64,000 nt of DNA from NCBI GenBank assembly GCA_947359465.1, contig OX375873.1, forward strand, positions 131,146,899 through 131,210,898. Direction: 5' to 3'. Shown piece by piece: positions 1-10,677 of the stretch. Made by a program: the position numbers and the translations under genes. How positions within the stretch are numbered: the stretch's first letter is position 1; each line of letters starts with the position of its first letter. The notes under the pieces were generated by a model. The model did not search any database. It had not been told where the DNA came from and was given only the letters and a program-made list of their open reading frames with translations. The stretch is from Metellina segmentata. Taxonomy: Eukaryota > Arthropoda > Arachnida > Araneae > Tetragnathidae.

Positions 1-3000
1 AAACTTGCTGTCAATCACCATTAACGAAAGTTTTGTTTGCTCAATCGGTTCTATTCCCTAACTTGTATAAGTAACCTGTAGTGTACTTATATACACGAAA
101 TGGAAGCACGAAACACACACACAAGCGTCCTTAGCAGTCAATAGTCTATAAGAAATCATGCAAAGGAAATGAAACTTGCTGTCAATCACCATTAACGAAA
201 GTTTTGTTTGCTCAATCGGTTCTATTCCCTAACTTGTATAAGTAACTTGTAGTGTACTTATATACACGAAATGGAAGCACGAAACACACACACACAAGCG
301 TCCTTAGCAGTCAATAGTCTATAAGAAATCATGCAAAGGAAATGAAACTTGCTGTCAATCACCATTAACGAAAGTTTTGTTTGCTCAATCGGTTCTATTC
401 CCTAACTTGTATAAGCAACTTGTAGTGTACTTATATACACGAAATGGAAGCACGAAACACACACACAAGCGTCCTTAGCAGTCAATAGTCTATAAGAAAT
501 CATGCAAAGGAAATGAAACTTGCTGTCAATCACCATTAACGAAAGTTTTGTTTGCTCAATCGGTTCTATTCCCTAACTTGTATAAGTAACTTGTAGTGTA
601 CTTATATACACGAAATGGAAGCACGAAACACACACACACAAGCGTCCTTAGCAGTCAATAGTCTATAAGAAATCATGCAAAGGAAATGAAACTTGCTGTC
701 AATCACCATTAACGAAAGTTTTGTTTGCTCAATCGGTTCTATTCCCTAACTTGTATAAGCAACTTGTAGTGTACTTATATACACGAAATGGAAGCACGAA
801 ACACACACACAAGCGTCCTTAGCAGTCAATAGTCTATAAGAAATCATGCAAAGGAAATGAAACTTGCTGTCAATCACCATTAACGAAAGTTTTGTTTGCT
901 CAATCGGTTCTATTCCCTAACTTGTATAAGTAACTTGTAGTGTACTTATATACACGAAATGGAAGCACGAAACACACACACAAGCGTCCTTAGCAGTCAA
1001 TAGTCTATAAGAAATCATGCAAAGGAAATGAAACTTGCTGTCAATCACCATTAACGAAAGTTTTGTTTGCTCAATCGGTTCTATTCCCTAACTTGTATAA
1101 GCAACTTGTAGTGTACTTATATACACGAAATGGAAGCACGAAACACACACACAAGCGTCCTTAGCAGTCAATAGTCTATAAGAAATCATGCAAAGGAAAT
1201 GAAACTTGCTGTCAATCACCATTAACGAAAGTTTTGTTTGCTCAATCGGTTCTATTCCCTAACTTGTATAAGTAACTTGTAGTGTACTTATATACACGAA
1301 ATGGAAGCACGAAACACACACACAAGCGTCCTTAGCAGTCAATAGTCTATAAGAAATCATGCAAAGGAAATGAAACTTGCTGTCAATCACCATTAACGAA
1401 AGTTTTGTTTGCTCAATCGGTTCTATTCCCTAACTTGTATAAGTAACTTGTAGTGTACTTATATACACGAAATGGAAGCAGGAAACACACACACAAGCGT
1501 CCTTAGCAGTCAGTAGTCTATAAGAAATCATGCAAAGGAAATGAAACTTGCTGTCAATCACCATTAACGAAAGTTTTGTTTGCTCAATCGGTTCTATTCC
1601 CTAACTTGTATAAGTAACTTGTAGTGTACTTATATACACGAAATGGAAGCACGAAACACACACACAAGCGTCCTTAGCAGTCAATAGTCTATAAGAAATC
1701 ATGCAAAGGAAATGAAACTTGCTGTCAATCACCATTAACGAAAGTTTTGTTTGCTCAATCGGTTCTATTCCCTAACTTGTATAAGTAACTTGTAGTGTAC
1801 TTATATACACGAAATGGAAGCACGAAACACACACACAAGCGTCCTTAGCAGTCAATAGTCTATAAGAAATCATGCAAAGGAAATGAAACTTGCTGTCAAT
1901 CACCATTAACGAAAGTTTTGTTTGCTCAATCGGTTCTATTCCCTAACTTGTATAAGTAACTTGTAGTGTACTTATATACACGAAATGGAAGCACGAAACA
2001 CACACACAAGCGTCCTTAGCAGTCAGTAGTCTATAAGAAATCATGCAAAGGAAATGAAACTTGCTGTCAATCACCATTAACGAAAGTTTTGTTTGCTCAA
2101 TCGGTTCTATTCCCTAACTTGTATAAGTAACTTGTAGTGTACTTATATACACGAAATGGAAGCACGAAACACACACACAAGCGTCCTTAGCAGTCAATAG
2201 TCTATAAGAAATCATGCAAAGGAAATGAAACTTGCTGTCAATCACCATTAACGAAAGTTTTGTTTGCTCAATCGGTTCTATTCCCTAACTTGTATAAGTA
2301 ACTTGCAGTGTACTTATATACACGAAATGGAAGCACGAAACACACACACAAGCGTCCTTAGCAGTCAATAGTCTATAAGAAATCATGAAAAGGAAACGAA
2401 ACTTGCTGTCAATCACCATTAACGAAAGTTTTGTTTGCTCAATCGGTTCTATTCCCTAACTTGTATAAGTAACTTGTAGTGTACTTATATACACGAAATG
2501 GAAGCACGAAACACACACACAAGCGTCCTTAGCAGTCAGTAGTCTATAAGAAATCATGCAAAGGAAATGAAACTTGCTGTCAATCACCATTAACGAAAGT
2601 TTTGTTTGCTCAATCGGTTCTATTCCCTAACTTGTATAAGTAACTTGTAGTGTACTTATATACACGAAATGGAAGCACGAAACACACACACAAGCGTCCT
2701 TAGCAGTCAATAGTCTATAAGAAATCATGCAAAGGAAATGAAACTTGCTGTCAATCACCATTAACGAAAGTTTTGTTTGCTCAATCGGTTCTATTCCCTA
2801 ACTTGTATAAGTAACTTGTAGTGTACTTATATACACGAAATGGAAACACGAAACACACACACAAGCGTCCTTAGCAGTCAATAGTCTATAAGAAATCATG
2901 CAAAGGAAATGAAACTTGCTGTCAATCACCATTAACGAAAGTTTTGTTTGCTCAATCGGTTCTATTCCCTAACTTGTATAAGTAACTTGTAGTGTACTTA

Positions 3001-4853
3001 TATACACGAAATGGAAGCACGAAACACACACACAAGCGTCCTTAGCAGTCAGTAGTCTATAAGAAATCATGCAAAGGAAATGAAACTTGCTGTCAATCAC
3101 CATTAACGAAAGTTTTGTTTGCTCAATCGGTTCTATTCCCTAACTTGTATAAGTAACTTGTAGTGTACTTATATACACGAAATGGAAGCACGAAACACCC
3201 ACACAAGCGTCCTTAGCAGTCAATAGTCTATAAGAAATCATGCAAAGGAAATGAAACTTGCTGTCAATCACCATTAACGAAAGTTTTGTTTGCTCAATCG
3301 GTTCTATTCCCTAACTTGTATAAGTAACTTGTAGTGTACTTATATACACGAAATGGAAGCACGAAACACACACACAAGCGTCCTTAGCAGTCAATAGTCT
3401 ATAAGAAATCATGAAAAGGAAATGAAACTTGCTGTCAATCACCATTAACGAAAGTTTTGTTTGCTCAATCGGTTCTATTCCCTAACTTGTATAAGTAACT
3501 TGTAGTGTACTTATATACACGAAATGGAAACACGAAACACACACACAAGCGTCCTTAGCAGTCAATAGTCTATAAGAAATCATGCAAAGGAAATGAAACT
3601 TGCTGTCAATCACCATTAACGAAAGTTTTGTTTGCTCAATCGGTTCTATTCCCTAACTTGTATAAGTAACTTGTAGTGTACTTATATACACGAAATGGAA
3701 GCACGAAACACACACACAAGCGTCCTTAGCAGTCAGTAGTCTATAAGAAATCATGCAAAGGAAATGAAACTTGCTGTCAATCACCATTAACGAAAGTTTT
3801 GTTTGCTCAATCGGTTCTATTCCCTAACTTGTATAAGTAACTTGTAGTGTACTTATATACACGAAATGGAAGCACGAAACACACACACAAGCGTCCTTAG
3901 CAGTCAGTAGTCTATAAGAAATCATGCAAAGGAAATGAAACTTGCTGTCAATCACCATTAACGAAAGTTTTGTTTGCTCAATCGGTTCTATTCCCTAACT
4001 TGTATAAGTAACTTGTAGTGTACTTATATACACGAAATGGAAGCACGAAACACACACACAAGCGTCCTTAGCAGTCAATAGTCTATAAGAAATCATGCAA
4101 AGGAAATGAAACTTGCTGTCAATCACCATTAACGAAAGTTTTGTTTGCTCAATCGGTTCTATTCCCTAACTTGTATAAGTAACTTGTAGTGTACTTATAT
4201 ACACGAAATGGAAACACGAAACACACACACAAGCGTCCTTAGCAGTCAATAGTCTATAAGAAATCATGCAAAGGAAATGAAACTTGCTGTCAATCACCAT
4301 TAACGAAAGTTTTGTTTGCTCAATCGGTTCTATTCCCTAACTTGTATAAGTAACTTGTAGTGTACTTATATACACGAAATGGAAGCACGAAACACACACA
4401 CAAGCGTCCTTAGCAGTCAGTAGTCTATAAGAAATCATGCAAAGGAAATGAAACTTGCTGTCAATCACCATTAACGAAAGTTTTGTTTGCTCAATCGGTT
4501 CTATTCCCTAACTTGTATAAGTAACTTGTAGTGTACTTATATACACGAAATGGAAGCACGAAACACCCACACAAGCGTCCTTAGCAGTCAATAGTCTATA
4601 AGAAATCATGCAAAGGAAATGAAACTTGCTGTCAATCACCATTAACGAAAGTTTTGTTTGCTCAATCGGTTCTATTCCCTAACTTGTATAAGTAACTTGT
4701 AGTGTACTTATATACACGAAATGGAAGCACGAAACACACACACAAGCGTCCTTAGCAGTCAATAGTCTATAAGAAATCATGCAAAGGAAATGAAACTTGC
4801 TGTCAATCACCATTAACGAAAGTTTTGTTTGCTCAATCGGGTTCTATTCCCTA
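1..4853. repeat. 171-bp tandem satellite array, 28 full units plus partial unit
   Basis: Units start at 1, 172, 345, 516, 689, 860 and then every 171 bases to 4793. Two units (172-344 and 516-688) are 173 bp because of one extra AC in the short CA run. The last unit stops after 61 bases. Units differ by only a few bases, so the array is young or well homogenised. Recurrent variants are TCAGTAG in place of TCAATAG, GGAAACACG in place of GGAAGCACG, ACACCCACAC in place of ACACACACAC, CATGAAAAGG in place of CATGCAAAGG and GCAACTTG in place of GTAACTTG. The array runs off the left window edge. No long reading frame and no 17-bp CENP-B box was seen. A unit close to one nucleosome repeat fits pericentromeric or centromeric satellite, but position on the chromosome cannot be told from sequence. 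Confidence 0.98.
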
Positions 4854-5258
4854 GCGCATAAAAGTAAAACCCGCAAATGTTCACGTTTTTCACAGGTTTT
4901 CGTTTCCCTTGGAGCGGAAACCTGTCATGACTGTGTAGCGATTTGGGTTGAAAAGTGAGGACTAGCGGATAAAAGAAAAGCGTCGATCTAACGAGTATTC
5001 TTCCGACGTTTAGAACGTGCTTTTTGGTTTAATTTAACCAATTAGTCGTCTCTGTGAACCCGGGTGCGGTGCACCGCTAATGAGGAGGACCCGAGGGCAG
5101 GATTTTGTCATTCAACCCCTGCACCCTCGCCCCGCGGATGCTGAAGAATTGAACAGAGTAATGATTGTACGTGTACTTTATTCAAATTAGCACGCGGATT
5201 AAATGCAGCGTAAGATCTGTCAGTCGGGCTGGTTTCAGAGGGCATTTTGGCCAACTTT
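4854..5258. other. Non-repetitive flank of the satellite, locally GC-rich
   Basis: The satellite ends sharply inside a unit and is followed by single-copy-looking sequence. A GC-rich patch lies at about 5060-5140 and includes the perfect 12-base palindrome GCGGTGCACCGC at 5066-5077. No reading frame or known element was recognised. Confidence 0.5.
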
Positions 5259-5567
5259 GGAATAACTTCTGTCTAAATAACATATTTTGAACAACTTCCG
5301 GATAACTAGCATCTTTGGAATAACTTCTGATTAATTAACATCTTTGAAATAACTTTCTGTTAACTAACATGTTTGGAATAACTTCAGGTTAAATATCATC
5401 ATTGTATTAACTTATTGTTAAATAACGTATTTGTAATAACTTCTGGTTAAAAACCATCTGTGGAGTATCTTACGGTTAACTAAAATCTTTGGATTAACTT
5501 ACGGTTAACAAACATATTTGGAACAATTAACGGTTAACTAACATCTTTAGAACAACTCCAGGTTGAC
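5259..5567. repeat. Degenerate minisatellite, about 31-bp unit, 10 copies
   Basis: Successive blocks follow the pattern GGAATAACTTCTGGTTAACT then AACATCTTT with substitutions and one- or two-base indels. The repeated ATAACTT and GGTTAACTAACAT words recur every 30-32 bases from 5259 to 5567. The copies are much more diverged than those of the satellite to the left. Confidence 0.85.
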
Positions 5568-7140
5568 TTTTTTTGTCATTGCGATTTTGGAGGAGTTAAT
5601 AGCTGTTTAAAGTGCTTTTCAAAATGGACGTAAAAATTCCTCATGTGAATTTAGTTTTAATCATACGTATTTTAGTAAATTTAGTTAAAATTAGACAAAG
5701 TTTGAATTTCTTTCTTTTGTTTGATTTCATTATGCATTTTAAATGCTTGAAATAAAAATAATTCAGAATTATGGTCAAACAACTGTTTCCTACATGCATG
5801 TGGTACCTAGCTAACAGTTTGCATTTAGGGACCGTGTCTTAAACGGTTATTGTTTTACAGCATCTGGAAACTGTATACGTACTTATGAATCACCCTGTAT
5901 TTCTTATTTATAAAGTAATAAATAACCTTGGTATATTGTAGAATTTTTATTAATAGAGGTAGATGGTAATTAAAAACAGAAGAAACGATACTTTTAGTAA
6001 AATGGTTGGGAAATAGTTAGTTGAAAGAGGAAGAGTTCATCTATATACGATATGAAAGGGGTTTAGATAAATTCCAAGGCACATCTTAAATTGCGCGTTT
6101 TCATTTGTCAGACAATTTGGCAGAATGGTTTATTCTTAAACTATGGAATATTCCAAGATGTGATTTAATACAGCTATAGTTACAGAAACACTCATTTACG
6201 CAAATGAGAAAAATTGTAATACAAGACTACCGCATATCCTTCAAAAGAAACAAATAAATACACCGCATAGTTCAGGAAATCTGAAAGGGCAAACAGCACT
6301 TTGAATATAAATAAGGATGTGCACTTAAAATCAACAAGCAAAAGCATTTATTGAAAACAAGGCGAGAGTAACTGAACAAGGCCATATCACGACACGAAAC
6401 ATTAAATTTCAAGCACTCTCCGATATCGAAGCGCGATGATATTCCCAGAAAACAATTGTCTCCGAAAGGACAACAGACGGCACATGTTATTCAGACAGCT
6501 AACCGGATTCATTACTTCACTAATATTCTCCCAAACTGTAATCATCCGGACTAAAATATTCAAGTTTCCCATTAAGATTTTCTTCGCAGTGGAATGTAAA
6601 GGGGGGAAGGCGAAGGAGCGTTTCTTCAGATCTTGGAAACTTAATGGACAAGAAGAGGGGCCCATCTTCCAAAACGTGTGAGAGCATATTTGTAAGGGAA
6701 CTATTTCTGGATGGTAATTTGTTCATTGTCATTCATTAAGGGGCGTGTAGCTAAACGAATTTCGATGCGTTTGTTGGGATTTGTTTCAAATTCGTTCTCG
6801 GGGTGCGGAGGGTAATTAAGGGATGGAGGGGGAATTCAGTTCCTATGCAGTTCTGTACCTAGTGCTACAATGGGAATTGTCTTATGTTCTAATAACATGC
6901 ATTTTTCTTCAACTGAATTGCAAATTCAATAGAAATCTTTCAGAGTTCGGCCAGGAACATAGCAAAAGAGGACTCAGATCTAATAACAATGACACATTTA
7001 AGTTAATTTGTGATGAAAATTACATTTTTTCCCGTCTCATGTCCATTAATGTTCAATAAACAAATATAAAATAATGTTGGTAAATAAAGGCTTGGAGGGT
7101 TCACATCACTTCCTCCTAAGAAGACACTATAGGTATAGAG
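5568..7140. other. AT-rich sequence without recognisable feature
   Basis: Only short chance reading frames on both strands, none with a known motif. No inverted-repeat ends, SINE heads or tandem structure were seen. Confidence 0.5.
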
Positions 7141-7895
7141 CAGCGGTTCCCAACATGTGGCACGCGTACCCCTGGCGGTACTTGATGGTCCGTTTAGGGG
7201 TACGCGAAAATAATACTGATAATGGCAGAAAACATCAGAAAAAGAATATACTTGATTCATGGCATTTGAAAAGATAGCCATTCGTACTTGTGAGTGTGTG
7301 AATTTTGAAACCTCATTTCACTTTTGCACAGGCTACAGATCTTACTAAAATATTACGTTTCATTAGAAATGAAACTGCACTATCATTGCCGGTAAAGATG
7401 TGGTTGTATAGGTTGAGCTTTTTTAATTCTTCGATCATCAGATGCATTTTAAGGGATAAAATAAATTAAAAAAATTTTGAACCTATACTTAAAAATTCCA
7501 CACATCCTTATTTTTAAAAAACATTTTACCTATCAGAATATACGGCAAACAAAGGAGGGGAATGGAAAGTTTTAGTAGAGCCAAAATTGAAATAAGTTGT
7601 AAAAATTAAAATAAAATACGAAAGCTTATATACGTCATTAGGTTAATTTTATTCAATAGATTCGTTTGATTATTCATCTAACCTATTATAATATATTACT
7701 CCACATGATTCATCGAAAGACACTAGCATCATGGCTATGATTGTGTTGGAGGTAGGATAAGGGCCAAACATTTTTGCACAAGTGTGCTTCTTATCCACGG
7801 GTCGGCGCTGGGTGGTTGTAGTAAAAAGAGGGGGTAATCGTAAAGGAAAAGACTAATCAAGTGTTATGGAAGAGATGAAAGGTTGGGAAACGCTG
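7141..7895. mobile_element. hAT-like transposon remnant with short terminal inverted repeats
   Basis: The left end reads CAGCGGTTCCCAAC at 7141 and the right end, on the opposite strand, reads CAGCGTTTCCCAACC ending at 7895. CAGNGKTTCYCAA-type ends are typical of hAT elements. The sequence just inside the left end (ACGCGTACCCC ... GGGGTACGCG) is also self-complementary. No transposase is readable in the 755 bp. Candidate 8-base target duplications (GTATAGAG and GTCGAGGA) match only at 4 of 8 places, so the insertion is old or the boundary is off by a few bases. Confidence 0.55.
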
Positions 7896-8069
7896 GTCGA
7901 GGACTCAATCACAAGGAGACACCTTTGGACATTAAAGACAACGGAAAAAAGTAGCGAGACACAATTTGGGAAAAGACCGTGACCTAAAGGTTGAAAAAAG
8001 AGGTGCTTCACTGTACGGAAGTGATCCTATAGTCATGCCAATTTTTTGGTAAAGCCTAGATCAGGATCT

Positions 8070-8145
8070 GGTGAGATTTCTTCTAACGACGAGATATCTC
8101 GTGCATCAATGTCTAACCAATTTTACTAATGACGAGACAAATTTT
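8070..8145. repeat. Palindrome-cored dispersed repeat, copy A
   Basis: Contains GACGAGATATCTCGTG at 8088-8103, one base from the perfect palindrome seen at 62344, followed by the family words AACCAATTTTACTAATGACG. Related copies are near 20.5, 37.9, 40.9 and 62.3 kb. Confidence 0.6.
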
Positions 8146-8303
8146 GGTGTCATACACAAGGAGTATTCTAAATTCAACTTGCATAATATGCTGGCTAGTC
8201 TGTCAGCGTCTTGTCTCAAATAAAGGAATCTATTGTATCTGTTAAGGTTTTTTTCGAAAATATCTGGATTAGACGGTTTCAAGCCCTTGTAGTCTAAATA
8301 ATG

Positions 8304-8306
<3 letters not shown>

Positions 8307-8385
<79 letters not shown>
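8307..8385. repeat. Compound microsatellite (TA)n(TG)n
   Basis: About 48 bases of TA repeats pass directly into about 30 bases of TG repeats. The frame opened across it is a repeat artefact. Confidence 0.97.
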
Positions 8386-8386
<1 letters not shown>

Positions 8387-9550
8387 AAAATATCAAAATA
8401 TATTATTTTTCGTAAGATTGCTTTCCTTATATCCGTCCACCACAATAAAATATAATGTACAGCTCGAAAATCTCTTACAAAAGCATTGCAGGGTTCCCAC
8501 GGGTGCTTAGAAAGTGCTTATAAGTGCTTATTTTGACCTTCCATTTCTAAGGGCCCTTAGAAGTGCTTATTTTGCATCATTAGTCCTTAGAAAGTGTTTA
8601 TTTTCTTTTAAAAACAAAATTCAGTTTTCAAATGACGATATTTTTTCTCAATATTTTCGACCTCTTTTTAGCGGCTGATCGGAGATAAAACTGTTTACAA
8701 GTACCGTTTTGGTGATGATTCAGGAACTGGCTTGTTTGAATGGCAACCTTTGACACGCGACATACAAATCGTCGATGGACTCTCTTGTTGAGCTCCATAA
8801 TACACTTTAAAGACTTGAAAACCCATGAAAATCGATCTGTTTTCGACTTGTGAGTGGCTCTTGCAATGCATGAAATAGTTGCCCTGATAGAGAAAACTAG
8901 AATACAATCATCAAATGTTAATTAATTTTGTTTTATTCAGTTACCCGCGAGTGCTATGTTTTAAAAATTTATTATAACTATGGGGAAGCGTATTTTTAAC
9001 TTTGTAGGTGAATCGAAAACGATATAAAAATAATTTATTTGAATTAATATGCTATCTGAGTAATAACCCGATGTGTTGCAATTTTTTTTTAAATCTAGCT
9101 TTTTTAGCTTCTAATTTTTTGTAACAACTGTCCCAGAGAAAAAAAGAACAATTTTGGAAGATTTTCGGGATGATTCTGCTCTGAAAATTTGAAGCAATCG
9201 GTTATCAGTTCAAAAAGAAAACAAACCCGCTCGTTTAAAAAAAACATTGGAGGAAAAGATCGCTAAAACGTAAACCACAGTGCTGGAGAACCGATAATAG
9301 TCAGAAAATTTCAATAATCGGGAAAAGTCGTTTGAAAACTGGAAATTTCGGACTCTTATCGTATTTGGCTGCTGACCGAAAACGAAAGTAATTTTTCTAT
9401 GCTTTATAATTTTTTTCTCTTTGAATCCGGGTGACAAATACTCAATGAACGACTATTCTTGAATTTCATTTTCTTTTGTTATGCCATGATCAATCTGTTT
9501 CCATTGTCAGATAAGATGATTATTTTCAAATTAATTTTGTTTCATTAAAA

Positions 9551-9632
9551 TGATGTTTGTAAGCATATCGTGTAGAAGCGGCTGGTGCACCTTAAATCTG
9601 TCGTGGCCGAAAGTCCTCAAGTTGGATTGGTG
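9551..9632 (+). mobile_element. SINE body fragment
   Basis: The words GATGTTTGTAAGC, GGCTGGTGCACCTTAAATCT, CGTGGCCGAAAGTCCTC and TTGGATTGG match, in order, the body of the full SINE on the minus strand at 50638-50971. Neither the tRNA-like head nor the 3' end is present. Confidence 0.8.
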
Positions 9633-9761
9633 ACAAGTCCGGTCCTCATGAAACTTAACTCTTTCTTTCCCTTTTTATAAAAGCAAATGCACTGCGAAGA
9701 GATAAAAGAAAAACATCCACATTTTTTTTTCTTGCGGTCTCCATTCTATAATTTATATATG

Positions 9762-10350
9762 TACTGCAACTGCGTGGCTAGCCCGGCATTGCCTGTGCTC
9801 GTGTGACAGCATGGTCTACGCCGTGATGTTTGATTGTTAACTGGTGGTAAATTTCCCGCAAATTTCAAATCCGTTAAAATTTTTATTCTACCTTTAACGA
9901 TCTCTGAGTTAGAAAAAAGCACTGAAGAACGCCAGTGATAACTTTAGTAATCTTTTGCTTTACTGGAATCCGTTTCGCAGGAAATCAAAATGAATGATTC
10001 TAGAAACAAACGAAGGTCATTCAAATGTGTTCTCTCCTCGGAGATGAAAAAAATTGGCATGGTTCCAAAGGCTGACGTCACCGTGACACGTGAGGGCGAA
10101 AAGTCTAAATTTTGATGTTTCTGTATTCCTCTGATTTACCGCAGTAGAATGAAAAATGGCGAAAAAAAACCTTTTAGATTCATTTTAAAATTCTCTAGAT
10201 TAAATTTTAAATTTCGCTTCGACCCTAAAATTGGAAAAAATGTGTACTACCTGTGTGCCAAATCTCATAACTGTAAGTGCCATAGATTCGTCAGGACTTC
10301 GCGGGCAAGAAACAAACAGACAGACAAACACTTCCTTTTATAATAGTAGA
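9762..10350 (-). mobile_element. Short non-autonomous Helitron, minus strand
   Basis: On the minus strand it starts at 10350 with TCTACTATTATAAAAGGAAG and a GTTTGTCTG-rich stretch, and ends near 9762 after GCACAGGCAATGCCGGGCTA and a decayed GCCACGCAGT hairpin. It shares with the other copies (14403, 33704, 43721, 44704, 48095) the box with CCTGACGAATCTATGGCACT near its 5' end and, further in, the core AACGGATTTGAAAT. It encodes nothing recognisable. The final CTAG is not clearly preserved, so its 3' limit is approximate. Confidence 0.75.
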
Positions 10351-10677
10351 GATACGTGTACACGTAAATGTCCACATATTAACTGCTGAATTTTGTAAAA
10401 TTCAGACTGCTTATTTTGAAAAATCTAATTTTTGTGTTGCATTATTTGTGTATAATTTTTTGAAAATAGACTTGAATATTAAATTTTTTGCATACTACTG
10501 TTCTTATAGCATTAACTAATCTGTAAGAGCATCCCCATTTGGTCGAAAATCAGGTATTGCATTGTGGAACACGGTTTCTATAATGTTTTATGCAAGTCCT
10601 TATAATGTCCTTAATTTGTCCTAGAAAGTGCTTAGAAAGTCCTTATTTTTAGTTAGAAAAAAAGAGTGGGAACCCTG

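Larger units (their letters stand above)
8489..10677. mobile_element. DNA transposon with CAGGGTTCCCAC inverted ends, non-autonomous
   Basis: Perfect 12-base terminal inverted repeats: CAGGGTTCCCAC at 8489-8500 and its complement at 10666-10677. The pentamer CATTG flanks both sides (8484-8488 and 10678-10682) as a likely target duplication. Just inside both ends are repeats of GTGCTTA/GTCCTTA, in the same orientation at the two ends. The interior has no readable transposase. It carries a SINE body scrap at 9551-9632 and a minus-strand Helitron at 9762-10350, both later insertions. Ends of this kind are common in hAT-like families of animals, but a hAT element should duplicate 8 bases, so the superfamily stays open. 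Confidence 0.75.

Noticed and set aside
1..4853. CRISPR-like array of regular repeats
   Set aside because: The repeats are contiguous 171-bp units with no unique spacers, in eukaryotic repeat DNA; it is a satellite.
8301..8510. Frames through TA/TG microsatellites here and at 43.3-43.6, 51.0-51.3 and 61.1-61.3 kb
   Set aside because: Tyr-Ile or Cys-Val repeats come from dinucleotide tracts, not genes.
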